Source: Opitutia bacterium (lineage in GTDB: Bacteria > Verrucomicrobiota > Verrucomicrobiia > Opitutales > Opitutaceae). Taken from it: 61,384 bases of DNA. Positions 24,422 through 31,557 of this stretch are shown piece by piece. A program made the translations under genes and the position numbers. The DNA is taken from assembly GCA_016190985.1 (NCBI GenBank), contig JACPPI010000021.1:1-61384 (forward strand), in the 5' to 3' direction. The notes below the pieces were generated by a model. The model was given only the letters and a program-made list of their open reading frames with translations. It was not told the DNA's origin and made no database searches. Positions within the stretch are counted from its first letter, which is position 1. The number at the start of each line of letters is the position of its first letter.

Positions 24422-25384
24422 TCATGGGTGATTCCGTTCAATCGAGCCGCGCCCGGTGAAAAAGGCCACCACGAACGTCACCGCCAGGGTCAGCGCGCCG
24501 AGGATCACGTGGCCTGTGGTCATGGTGACGCTCCGGCCGGTCCAGATGATCTGGGCGCCGAGGCAGATCTGGCCGGCCACGAGCGCGACCAGCAGGAAGC
24601 TGGCCCCGCGCAGCGGCGGGACCAGGGATTTCTCGCGCCAGAGAAAATGGGAGTAGAGGAGGACCATCACGCCGATCAGGGCGGCCACGACGCGGTGGGC
24701 GAATTGCAGCATCACCTTGTAGTCCCACTGCGCCGGCAGCAGCGCGCCTTCCGGAGTGGAAAAGGGAAAGGTCGGGATGGCCAGGCCCGCATAATTGTGC
24801 CGCATCGTCACCGCCACGCCCAGCTGCACGAACAGCAGGGCGACGCACCACCAGCCCAGCCGGCGGACAAGTTCGCTCGGCGTGCCCAGCGTATTCTCGA
24901 CCCAAGCCCGGGACAGGCCGGCGACGATGGCGAAAAGCATGCAGACATAGACCTGCGCCAGCATGCCGTGCGGCACGCGCAGCATCTGGCCGAGGGTCAT
25001 GTCGAAGCCCGGCACACTGAGCGCGTCGAGGAGCACGCGTTTGCCGCCGATCAGGCCCTGCACAATGACGATGGCCAGCGCCCACCAGCCGAGCCGGCGC
25101 AGCCAGCGGCGCTCCTCGCGCAGGTGGACCCAGACGGCGAGCGCGATGGTGATGAAGCCCATCACGGCACCCGACAAGCGGTGGGAGTGCTCGGCGAACT
25201 TGTCGATCTCGGTCAGCCAGCCGTGCGGGTTGACGGAGCCGTTGGACAGCGGCCAGTCGGGGAAAGCCATGCCCGCGCCGATGCTGGTCGTGAAGGCCCC
25301 GAGGGCCACGAGCACGAAGACCCAGCCGCTGCCGACGGTGGCGAATGCGGCGAGAGCGGGCTTGAAGGCGGAGGTGCGGCGCAT
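24422..25384 (-). CDS. ctaA: Heme A synthase
   Basis: The 320-residue membrane protein oxidises heme O to heme A. Four conserved heme-ligand histidines are visible at helix starts: EHSHRLSGAVMGF, RVPHGMLAQVYV, LQFAHRVVAALIGV and TTGHVILGALTL. TM1 is followed by GAFTTSIGAGMAFPDWPLSNG, the periplasmic signature of the family. I start at ATG 25384. The open frame continues 50 codons upstream, but those codons cover a 57-nt palindromic repeat. With ctaB downstream it forms the heme A pathway for the caa3 oxidase. Confidence 0.93.
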   Translation of the reverse strand: MRRTSAFKPALAAFATVGSGWVFVLVALGAFTTSIGAGMAFPDWPLSNGSVNPHGWLTEIDKFAEHSHRLSGAVMGFITIALAVWVHLREERRWLRRLGWWALAIVIVQGLIGGKRVLLDALSVPGFDMTLGQMLRVPHGMLAQVYVCMLFAIVAGLSRAWVENTLGTPSELVRRLGWWCVALLFVQLGVAVTMRHNYAGLAIPTFPFSTPEGALLPAQWDYKVMLQFAHRVVAALIGVMVLLYSHFLWREKSLVPPLRGASFLLVALVAGQICLGAQIIWTGRSVTMTTGHVILGALTLAVTFVVAFFTGRGSIERNHP

Positions 25385-25392
25385 GGGTCTTG

Positions 25393-25449
25393 GGTGGAGC
25401 GGCTTGACCTCAAGACGCCCGAAGCGCGCTGGGGTCAGCGCGCTCCACC
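25393..25449. repeat. GGTGGAGCGGCTTGACC repeat, copy 1
   Basis: GGTGGAGCGGCTTGACCTCA to GGGGTCAGCGCGCTCCACC, 57 nt, 8 nt upstream of the ctaA start. A second copy of exactly 57 nt lies at 29289-29345. Confidence 0.85.
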
Positions 25450-25563
25450 GGAGAGGGAATGGGGGCAGAGCACATGGTTGGGCGGGAATGGGCAGGGGAT
25501 ACTTCGGCTGCGGGCAGCGCAAACCTTTTGACAATTTTCCCCGCTGGCAAATGTGTGTGGCGG

Positions 25564-26481
25564 ATGAAGCCCAGTTATTCGCCCTTCCCGCGGTTGGTTG
25601 CCGTCTCGCTAATGGCGGCCTTGGCGGCGATCGCGCCGGGTTGCGGGAAACAGGAGGCGCCCGTGAGGTCGAGTGCCCCGGCGGCTCCCGCCGAAAAACG
25701 CCATCCGCTGACGGGCGAGGTCGTGAAGGCCGACACCGAACGCAGCGCGCTCATCGTCACGCACGATGAGATCAAGGGTTTCATGCCGGCGATGACGATG
25801 GAGTTCAAGGTGGCCAAGGGCGACCTCGCCATCGCCCGGCCCGGCACTCACATCCGCGCCGAGCTGGTGCGGCGCGGCAGCGATTTCCATCTGGAGAAAA
25901 TCTGGCCCGACGACGCGGCCACCCGGCGCGCGCTCGACGCCGCGGCCAAGGCGCTGGCGCAGGACACGGCGATGCGCGGCAAGGAGGCCTACCGCGAGAT
26001 CGGCGAGGTGCTGCCCGAGTTCACCCTGCTCGACCAGGAGGGCCGCGCCGTGAGCGGCAGCCGGTTCCGGGGCCGGCAGATCGTGCTCAATTTCATCTTC
26101 ACACGCTGTCCGATCGCCACGATGTGCCCGGCCGCCACGGAACGCATGGCCCGGCTGCAAAAGGCCGCGCGCGAGGCGGGGGCGACCGACTTCGATCTCG
26201 TCTCCATCTCCCTCGACCCGGAATACGACACCCCGGGCGTGCTGAAGGATTACGCGCAGGCCCGCGGCCTCGACACCACGAACTGGTCGTTCCTCACCGG
26301 GCCCGATGCCGCCGTGCGCCACCTGCTCGCGCAGCTCGGCGTCATCCGCGAGTTCGAGGGCGCCACGATCAAGCACACCCTCGCCACCGTGCTCATCAAC
26401 GAGGACGGCAAGATCGCCTACCGCATGGACGGCAGCATGTGGGCGGTGGAGGACTTTGTCCGCCGGCTGAAGAAGGGATGA
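25564..26481 (+). CDS. Sco1/SenC-family copper chaperone with N-terminal CusF-like domain
   Basis: From ATG 25564 the protein has 305 residues: a lipoprotein signal ending AIAPGC, a CusF-like copper-binding domain (about 43-105: LTGEVVKADTERSALIVTHDEIKGFMPAMTMEFKV, with the His/Met ligands), a linker, and a Sco thioredoxin fold with copper cysteines in FTRCPIATMCPAAT and a late His in TIKHTLATVLIN. The cysteines are separated by five residues, not the three of classical Sco, a variant I have seen in other Sco-like proteins. The role is probably CuA assembly on CtaC. The fusion of two copper carriers is notable. Confidence 0.9.
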   Translation: MKPSYSPFPRLVAVSLMAALAAIAPGCGKQEAPVRSSAPAAPAEKRHPLTGEVVKADTERSALIVTHDEIKGFMPAMTMEFKVAKGDLAIARPGTHIRAELVRRGSDFHLEKIWPDDAATRRALDAAAKALAQDTAMRGKEAYREIGEVLPEFTLLDQEGRAVSGSRFRGRQIVLNFIFTRCPIATMCPAATERMARLQKAAREAGATDFDLVSISLDPEYDTPGVLKDYAQARGLDTTNWSFLTGPDAAVRHLLAQLGVIREFEGATIKHTLATVLINEDGKIAYRMDGSMWAVEDFVRRLKKG

Positions 26482-26495
26482 GCGCGCCTGAACAA

Positions 26496-26568
26496 GGTGG
26501 AACCCGGCCTCCGGACGGGTTTCTTACAGCGCGAATCCTGAAAACGCGTCCGGAGGCCGCGTTCCACC
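26496..26568. repeat. GGTGGAAC...GTTCCACC palindrome, copy 1
   Basis: GGTGGAACCCGGCCTCCGGA and ACGCGTCCGGAGGCCGCGTT with CCACC at the end form a 73-nt imperfect hairpin that abuts the next start codon (ATG 26570). Relatives are at 59583-59652 and, in short form, 53774-53804. Confidence 0.85.
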
Positions 26569-26569
26569 C

Positions 26570-27463
26570 ATGACCCAGCGCAATCAGATCATCCTCATCA
26601 CCGCCGTGGCGCTGGCGCTCTACGTGGGCGTGCGGCTGCTGCCGACCGGCAGCAACCTCAACCACATGGATTTCCGGATGGAGGGGAAGGGCGTGCTCGA
26701 ATTCTGCGATCCCGCCAACCCGCAGTTCATCCCGGTCGTCGCCGCGCGTTCACCGGTGGCGACCTCCCTGCAGGCGGACCGCGAGCCGGCGCGCGACCAG
26801 CCGGTGGCCTTCACGCTCACGTTGCGCACGGCCAGCGGCAAACCGGTGGCGCCCGAGGATCTGCTGGTCGCGCACACCCGCAAGCTGCACCTGCTGATCG
26901 TCGATCCCACGCTGGAGGACTACCAGCACGTGCATCCGGTGCCCGGGCGCCGGCCGGGCGAATGGGTGTTCACGCTGACCCCGGTGCGCGCCGGCCGGTA
27001 TCGGGTGTTCGCGGATTTCACGCCGGCCGCGACGCAGCGCGGACTCTATGCCTCGGCCGATTTCACCGTGCCCGGTCCGGTGGCCACGGTGGTCCGCGAG
27101 CCCAACACGCTGGTCCAGCTGGCCGGGTTCAACTTCCGGCTCATCCTGCCGGATACGTTCCGCGCCGGCCGCACTGCGGACTTGAAACTCCGCATCGAGA
27201 GCCCCGGCCGGGAGAAAATCCGCGTGCCCCTCCAGCCGGTGATGGGGGCCTTCGCGCACCTCGTGGCCTTTGACGAGGCCCGCAGCGGCTTCGCCCATCT
27301 GCACCCGGCCGAGACCGACCTGACCAAGCCGCCCGACGCGCTGCGCCCCGAGCTGAATTTCAAGGTCACGATCCCGGTGCCCGGCCGCTTTGTGATCTGG
27401 GCCCAGGTGAGCCTGGAAGGCCGGGAGATCTTCGCCCCGTTCTGGGTGGACGTGGCGCCGTAG
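26570..27463 (+). CDS. Membrane-anchored periplasmic protein of the oxidase region, function unknown
   Basis: The 297-residue protein has one N-terminal membrane anchor (about 7-25) and two related beta-rich domains. Each carries a His pair: VAHTRKLHLLIVDPTLEDYQHVHPVPGRRPG in the first and FAHLVAFDEARSGFAHLHPAE in the second. The H-x-H and H-V-H-P groups look suited to metal binding. Domains of this kind accompany copper-handling and oxidase genes, but I cannot name a characterised family. Placement directly after the CusF-Sco gene suggests copper trafficking or oxidase biogenesis. The start codon touches the upstream palindrome. Confidence 0.6.
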   Translation: MTQRNQIILITAVALALYVGVRLLPTGSNLNHMDFRMEGKGVLEFCDPANPQFIPVVAARSPVATSLQADREPARDQPVAFTLTLRTASGKPVAPEDLLVAHTRKLHLLIVDPTLEDYQHVHPVPGRRPGEWVFTLTPVRAGRYRVFADFTPAATQRGLYASADFTVPGPVATVVREPNTLVQLAGFNFRLILPDTFRAGRTADLKLRIESPGREKIRVPLQPVMGAFAHLVAFDEARSGFAHLHPAETDLTKPPDALRPELNFKVTIPVPGRFVIWAQVSLEGREIFAPFWVDVAP

Positions 27464-27468
27464 CCCCG

Positions 27469-27525
27469 GCCGCAGCCCGGAAATTTGTAATCTATTATAT
27501 TGCAAATTTCCCTGGCTCCGTGCGG
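27469..27525. repeat. A/T-rich hairpin between convergent genes
   Basis: GGAAATTTG and CAAATTTCC (27479-27487, 27503-27511) form a perfect 9-bp stem, flanked by GCCGCAG / CTCCGTGCGGC arms that extend it. The central 23 nt (27484-27506) match, at 17 of 23 positions, a palindrome inside the methyltransferase gene at 46029-46051. It probably terminates both genes. Confidence 0.7.
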
Positions 27526-27535
27526 CCGGTGGGGA

Positions 27536-28228
27536 TCACGCGGTCTCGCCGGAGAGTTCGAGCACCTCGCCGCCGTCGGTGCTGAGGTAGCGGCCGAGTT
27601 CCGAGCCGGGAAAACTGCCGAAGGTGCCCGGGTGGCAGCGGAGCAGGCCCTCGCGCGCCAGCCGCACGATGCTGCGCTGGTTGCGCCCGGGGTCGTTGCA
27701 GAAATAGTGTTCGCGCGCCTTGTTCGGCCACACGAGGCTGCCGCGCAGCACGTCGCCGATGAGCGCCTCGCCGCTGGCGAGCACCACGGAGACGGAGCCG
27801 GGGGTGTGGCCCGGGGTCGGCACGACGCGGGCGCGCAGGCCGTAGGGCTCAAGCGCGATGCCTTCCGTGAAGACCAGGTCGGGCTCGAAGGCCTCGAACT
27901 CCTCGTCCACGAACGGGCGGAGGAGGCGCCCGAGGGTGTCCTGCACGGCGAGCACGCCGTTGCGGCCGGCGCGCACGAGGGGGGCGTCGCCGGCGTGGAT
28001 GGCGATCTGGGCGCCGCTGCGGCGCCGCAATTCCGCGGCGCACCCGGCGTGGTCGCTGTGGCCGTGCGTGAGGAGGATGAGGGCGATCTTCGCCGGGTCG
28101 ACGCCATGGGCGCGCAGGGCGCCGAGGATGCGCTTGAGGTCGCCGGGCGCGCCGGCGTCGACCAGCACGGGCTTCGTGCCGAGCAGCAGGTAGCAGTTGG
28201 AGATCGCGCCTTTGATTCGGATCAGCAT
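27536..28228 (-). CDS. Metallo-beta-lactamase-fold hydrolase
   Basis: The 230-residue protein opens MLIRIKGAISNCYLLLGTKP with VLVDAG, then the zinc motif ILLTHGHSDHAG (H-x-H-x-D-H), PTPGHTPGSVSVVL and GDVLRGS with further ligands. This is the glyoxalase II-like branch of the family. Substrate is not inferable; glutathione thioester hydrolase, quorum-signal lactonase or other esters are all possible. No neighbour explains it. Confidence 0.82.
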   Translation of the reverse strand: MLIRIKGAISNCYLLLGTKPVLVDAGAPGDLKRILGALRAHGVDPAKIALILLTHGHSDHAGCAAELRRRSGAQIAIHAGDAPLVRAGRNGVLAVQDTLGRLLRPFVDEEFEAFEPDLVFTEGIALEPYGLRARVVPTPGHTPGSVSVVLASGEALIGDVLRGSLVWPNKAREHYFCNDPGRNQRSIVRLAREGLLRCHPGTFGSFPGSELGRYLSTDGGEVLELSGETA

Positions 28229-28306
28229 GGCGGTATTTCAGGTAGGGGGGACGAAGATCATTTGACCACGGAGGACACGGATTGACACGGATCAATTCAG
28301 GCAAGC

Positions 28307-28388
28307 GTCATTCTGCGCGCAGCGAAGAATCCAGGATGATACACGCAGGCGGGCATGCTGCTGTATTCTTCGCTGCGCTCAGAATGAC
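28307..28388. repeat. GTCATTCTGAGCG palindrome, copy 3
   Basis: GTCATTCTGCGCGCAGCGAA on the left and TTCTTCGCTGCGCTCAGAAT with GAC on the right. It lies 79 nt upstream of the MBL gene and 62 nt past the amn stop codon. Confidence 0.86.
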
Positions 28389-28450
28389 AATCGGTGCCAT
28401 TGATCCGCGATCATCTGTGCAGCCCGTGGCGAGAAATCCAACGGTCGGCC

Positions 28451-29221
28451 TCAGAACTTCAGGTGTTTGACGGTGACGCCCTTGTTGATGAGCTGTTTCA
28501 GCGAGTCGATGCCGATGCGCAGGTGCATCCCGACGTGCTTGTGGTCCACGGCCTGGTCGCTGGCCTCGGTCTTGACGCCCTCGGGCGTCATCGGCTCGTC
28601 GGAGACGAGGAGGAGCGCGCCGGTGGGGGTCTCGTTGGCGAAGCCGGTGATGAAGATCGTCGCCGTCTCCATGTCCACCGCGATGGCGCGGACTTTCCTC
28701 AGGTATTTCTTGAAGTCGGCGTCGTGCTCCCAGACGCGGCGGTTGGTGGTGTAGATGGTGCCGGTCCAGTAGTCCTTGTGGTGGTCGCGGATGGTGGTGG
28801 AGATGGCCTTTTGCAGCGCGAAGGAGGGCAGGGCGGGCACCTCGGGCGGGAAATAGTCGTTGCTCGTGCCCTCGCCGCGGATGGCGGCGATGGGGAGGAT
28901 GAGGCTGCCGAGCTTGGCGCGGTGCTTGAGGCCGCCGCATTTGCCGAGGAAGAGCACCGCCTCGGGCTTGATGGCGCTGAGCAGGTCCATGATCGTGGCC
29001 GCCGTGGCGCTGCCCATGCCGAAGTTGATGATGGAGATGCCGCCGGCGGTGGCGCTGCGCATGGGCTTGTTCCGGCCGTGCACCGGCACGCGGTGCCAGT
29101 GGGCGAACTGCTCGACGTAGCGGTCGAAATTGGTGAGCAGCACGTAGCGGCCGAAATTTTTCAGCGGCACGCCGGTGTAGCGCGGCAGCCAGTTCTCGAC
29201 GATTTTCCTCTTGGTTTCCAT
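28451..29221 (-). CDS. amn: AMP nucleosidase (short form)
   Basis: The 256-residue protein belongs to the nucleoside phosphorylase fold. It shows IINFGMGSATAATIMDLLSAIKPEAVLFLGKCGGLK, RGEGTSNDYFPPEVPALPSF, YTTNRRVWEHD, VDMETATIFITGFA and LLVSDEPMTPEGVKTEASD, all found in AMP nucleosidase, which splits AMP to adenine and ribose 5-phosphate. Proteobacterial Amn has about 480 residues with an extra N-terminal domain absent here, so this is the short form. Regulation by phosphate or ATP, which involves that domain, may differ. Confidence 0.88.
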   Translation of the reverse strand: METKRKIVENWLPRYTGVPLKNFGRYVLLTNFDRYVEQFAHWHRVPVHGRNKPMRSATAGGISIINFGMGSATAATIMDLLSAIKPEAVLFLGKCGGLKHRAKLGSLILPIAAIRGEGTSNDYFPPEVPALPSFALQKAISTTIRDHHKDYWTGTIYTTNRRVWEHDADFKKYLRKVRAIAVDMETATIFITGFANETPTGALLLVSDEPMTPEGVKTEASDQAVDHKHVGMHLRIGIDSLKQLINKGVTVKHLKF

Positions 29222-29288
29222 GAAGGGGCTTTTGCCCGCGAAAAATTAGCCCCGCCGCGGGATTCCGCGAGGCAAATCGGTGCATCGG

Positions 29289-29345
29289 GGTGGAGCGGCT
29301 TGACCTCAGGACGCTGTGAACGCGCTGGGGTCAGCGCGTTCCACC
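29289..29345. repeat. GGTGGAGCGGCTTGACC repeat, copy 2
   Basis: GGTGGAGCGGCTTGACCTCA to GGGGTCAGCGCG and TTCCACC, 57 nt. It lies between amn and lipA, 4 nt beyond the lipA stop. Nearly identical to the copy at 25393. Confidence 0.85.
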
Positions 29346-29349
29346 TGCC

Positions 29350-30252
29350 TCAAACCGCGGAGGCCAGCGTCGGCGCGATGTTCAGGTGGTCGGCGCCGGT
29401 GTATTTCAGGGACTGCTCGTCGGCGTGGTAGCTGGAGCGGACCAGCGGGCCGCTCTCGACAGTGCCGAGGCCGGCCGCGAGGGCGAACTGTTTCCAGTGC
29501 GCGAATTCCTCCGGCGGCACCCAGCGGTCGATCTTCCAGTGCTGCGGCGTCGGCTGGAGGTATTGGCCGATGGTCAGAATGTCCGCTTTCTTGGCGGCGA
29601 TGTCGCGGAGGCACTGCTCGATCTCGGGGGCCGTCTCGCCGAGGCCGAGCATGATGCCGGTCTTGGTGGTGAAGCCGCGGCTCTTGGCGTGGCGGAGCAC
29701 GCTCAGGCTGCGGTCGTAACGGGCCTGCACGCGGACGGGCTTCTGCAGGCGCTCGACGGTTTCGACGTTGTGGTTGAAGATGTCGGGCTGGGCGTCGAGG
29801 ACGGTGTCGAGGTCGTGCAGGCGGCCCTTCCAGTCCGGGGTGAGCACCTCGATCGCGCACCGGGGGTTGCGGTATTTGGTGGCGCGGATGGTGGCGGCCC
29901 AGACGCTGGCGCCGCCGTCGGCCAGGTCGTCGCGCGCGACGGAGGTGATGACACAGTAACGCAGGCCCATCTTGGCCACGGAGTCGGCCACGCGGGCGGG
30001 TTCGCCGAGATCAAATTCCGTCGGACGGCCGGTCTGGATCGCGCAGAAGTTGCAGGAGCGCGTGCAGATGTTGCCGAGGATCATGACCGTGGCCGTGCCG
30101 CGCGACCAGCACTCGCCGATGTTGGGGCATTGCGCGCTCTGGCAGACGGTGTGCAGCTTGTTGTCCTCAACCAGGCGGCGGGTGGCCTGGTAGGCCGGGC
30201 CGGAGGGCAGCCTGGCGCGGAGCCAGTCGGGTTTGCGGTGGGTGGGCGTCAT
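29350..30252 (-). CDS. lipA: Lipoyl synthase
   Basis: The 300-residue radical SAM enzyme inserts two sulfurs into octanoyl groups to make lipoyl cofactors. The auxiliary cluster cysteines are in CQSAQCPNIGECW, and the radical SAM cluster is in ICTRSCNFCAIQTG. Other marks are VITSVARDDLADGGA, IFNHNVETVERL and a C-terminal RSSYHADEQS (the R-S-S-Y motif holding the auxiliary cluster serine). Length is typical. It overlaps lipB by 4 nt, so the two are cotranscribed and coupled. Confidence 0.97.
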   Translation of the reverse strand: MTPTHRKPDWLRARLPSGPAYQATRRLVEDNKLHTVCQSAQCPNIGECWSRGTATVMILGNICTRSCNFCAIQTGRPTEFDLGEPARVADSVAKMGLRYCVITSVARDDLADGGASVWAATIRATKYRNPRCAIEVLTPDWKGRLHDLDTVLDAQPDIFNHNVETVERLQKPVRVQARYDRSLSVLRHAKSRGFTTKTGIMLGLGETAPEIEQCLRDIAAKKADILTIGQYLQPTPQHWKIDRWVPPEEFAHWKQFALAAGLGTVESGPLVRSSYHADEQSLKYTGADHLNIAPTLASAV

Positions 30253-30920
30253 GTTCCGGCGAAGAACTTCGGCAGGAGCGCCCAGAATTCAAGCGCCAAT
30301 ACCCGCTTCACCTCTTCGGCGGAGGGCGCCGCGCCGAGCTCGGCGGCGAGCGAGGTGACGGTGCCGTCGGTGATGCCGCAGGGCACGATGCCGGAGAACG
30401 GCGCGAGGTCGGCGTCCACGTTGAGGGCGAAGCCGTGGAAGGTCGTCCATTTCTTCACCGCGATGCCGATGGCGGCGATCTTGCGCGGACCGAGCCAGAT
30501 GCCGGTCTTGCCCTCGCGCCGGGCGGCGGCGAGTCCGAAGGTGCCGACCGTGTTGATCAGCACCTGCTCGACGAAGCGCAGGTAGGCGTGCAGGTCCTTG
30601 CGCGGGGCGAGGCTGATGATCGGGTAGCCGACGATCTGGCCCGGGCCGTGGTAGGTGATGTCGCCGCCGCGGTTGGTCGTCACCACCGCGATGCCGCGCC
30701 GCGCCAGCTCGGCCTCGTCCCAGAGCATGTGCTGCTCGGCGCCCTTGCGCACCCCCAAGGTGTAGACGGGATCGTGTTCGGTGAAGACGAGCGTGTCGCC
30801 GATCTCGCCCGCGTTGCGCCGGGCGACCAGATCCTCCTGCCGCCGCCAGGCCTCGGCATAAACGGTGCGGCCCCAATCGCGGGTGGCGCGGGTCAGCGAA
30901 GTGGCAGACGCAGTGGTCAT
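30249..30920 (-). CDS. lipB: Octanoyl-ACP:protein octanoyltransferase
   Basis: The 223-residue enzyme moves octanoyl from acyl carrier protein to lipoyl domains, before LipA acts. It carries VFTEHDPVYTLGVRKG, the signature RGGDITYHGPGQIVGYPII, the catalytic Lys in GPRKIAAIGIAVKKWTTFHG and the Cys in IVPCGITD. Length matches the family. It is the first gene of the lipB-lipA pair. An antitoxin-like gene starts 73 nt away, divergently. Confidence 0.95.
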   Translation of the reverse strand: MTTASATSLTRATRDWGRTVYAEAWRRQEDLVARRNAGEIGDTLVFTEHDPVYTLGVRKGAEQHMLWDEAELARRGIAVVTTNRGGDITYHGPGQIVGYPIISLAPRKDLHAYLRFVEQVLINTVGTFGLAAARREGKTGIWLGPRKIAAIGIAVKKWTTFHGFALNVDADLAPFSGIVPCGITDGTVTSLAAELGAAPSAEEVKRVLALEFWALLPKFFAGT

Positions 30921-30993
30921 TTGTTCCGACTATCCCCACCTGGTTGCCGGGCGCAATCTTGACTTCGCGGGGCCTTGGGATGACCTGTAGCCC

Positions 30994-31218
30994 ATGACTG
31001 CGAATGCCCGGCAAGTCCTCGATGCGGCGCTCCGCCTGTCCGTGCCGGAGCGGGAGCTGATGGCGGAAAAATTGGTCGAGAGCCTCCTGGACCCGGAGAT
31101 CGAGCAGTCTCATCTGCAGGCGGTGCAAGAACGCCGCGCGGACTATCAGGCCGGTCGTTCGGCATTGATCGATGGTGCCGAGGCCATGAAGCAGGTCCGT
31201 TCCGCCATCCGGCGATGA
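30994..31218 (+). CDS. Antitoxin of a ParE-like pair (addiction-module component)
   Basis: The 74-residue protein reads ARQVLDAALRLSVPERELMAEKLVESLLDPE followed by a charged helical tail. The pattern A-L-x-L-x-x-x-E-R-x-x-L-x-x-x-L-x-x-S-L is characteristic of the addiction-module component family that pairs with RelE/ParE toxins. Its stop codon overlaps the toxin start (ATGA at 31215-31218). Since the toxin gene is interrupted, the antitoxin may now be an orphan. Confidence 0.85.
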   Translation: MTANARQVLDAALRLSVPERELMAEKLVESLLDPEIEQSHLQAVQERRADYQAGRSALIDGAEAMKQVRSAIRR

Positions 31219-31511
31219 AGTTTCGGTTGGATCGAGCGGCCCGCGACGAATACCGCGAAGCCGCCGAGCATTACCAGGAAGTTTCTCCCCGCATCGCCGC
31301 GGCTTTTGTCGACGAGGCCGAGGCGACGATTCAGCTGGTCAGGGAAAAACCCATGACTTGGCGGGCTTAGAATCACGATGTCAGGCGCTGCTTGGTCAGG
31401 CGATTTCCCTTTGGTGTCTATTGCACGGTCGGGAAGGACGAAATTGTTGTCTGGGCCATCATGCACCTGCACCGGCGGCCGGGCTATTGGCAGGGACGCC
31501 GGGCGCAGTAA
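31215..31511 (+). pseudogene. RelE/ParE-family toxin with an in-frame stop codon
   Basis: From ATG 31215 the frame reads MKFRLDRAARDEYREAAEHY up to KPMTWRA and then TAG (31368-31370). The same frame continues without shift NHDVRRCLVRRFPFG, VYCTVGKDEIVVWAIMHLH and RRPGYWQGRRAQ to TAA at 31509-31511. The downstream part is the strongly conserved second half of ParE-type toxins (V-R-R-C-L-V-R-R-F-P, then M-H-L-H-R-R-P-G-Y-W). A single nonsense change at codon 52 thus breaks an otherwise intact gene of 98 codons. Sequencing error or readthrough are the alternatives. Confidence 0.85.
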
Positions 31512-31557
31512 TTTCCGTTTGCGCCCGTTGCCGGGGCCTCCAAGCCTGCGCCCTTCC

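Noticed and set aside
25385-25534. Fifty-codon N-terminal extension of ctaA
   Set aside because: It is the translation of the 57-nt repeat and flanks; the heme A synthase N-terminus begins at MRRTSAF.
31368-31370. Frameshift as the cause of the broken ParE toxin
   Set aside because: Codons before and after the TAG are in one frame, so only a nonsense change is needed.
31378-31557. Sixty-codon N-terminal extension of lysS
   Set aside because: It overlaps the toxin remnant in another frame, and MSDIPEDISHDQYA matches normal LysS starts.
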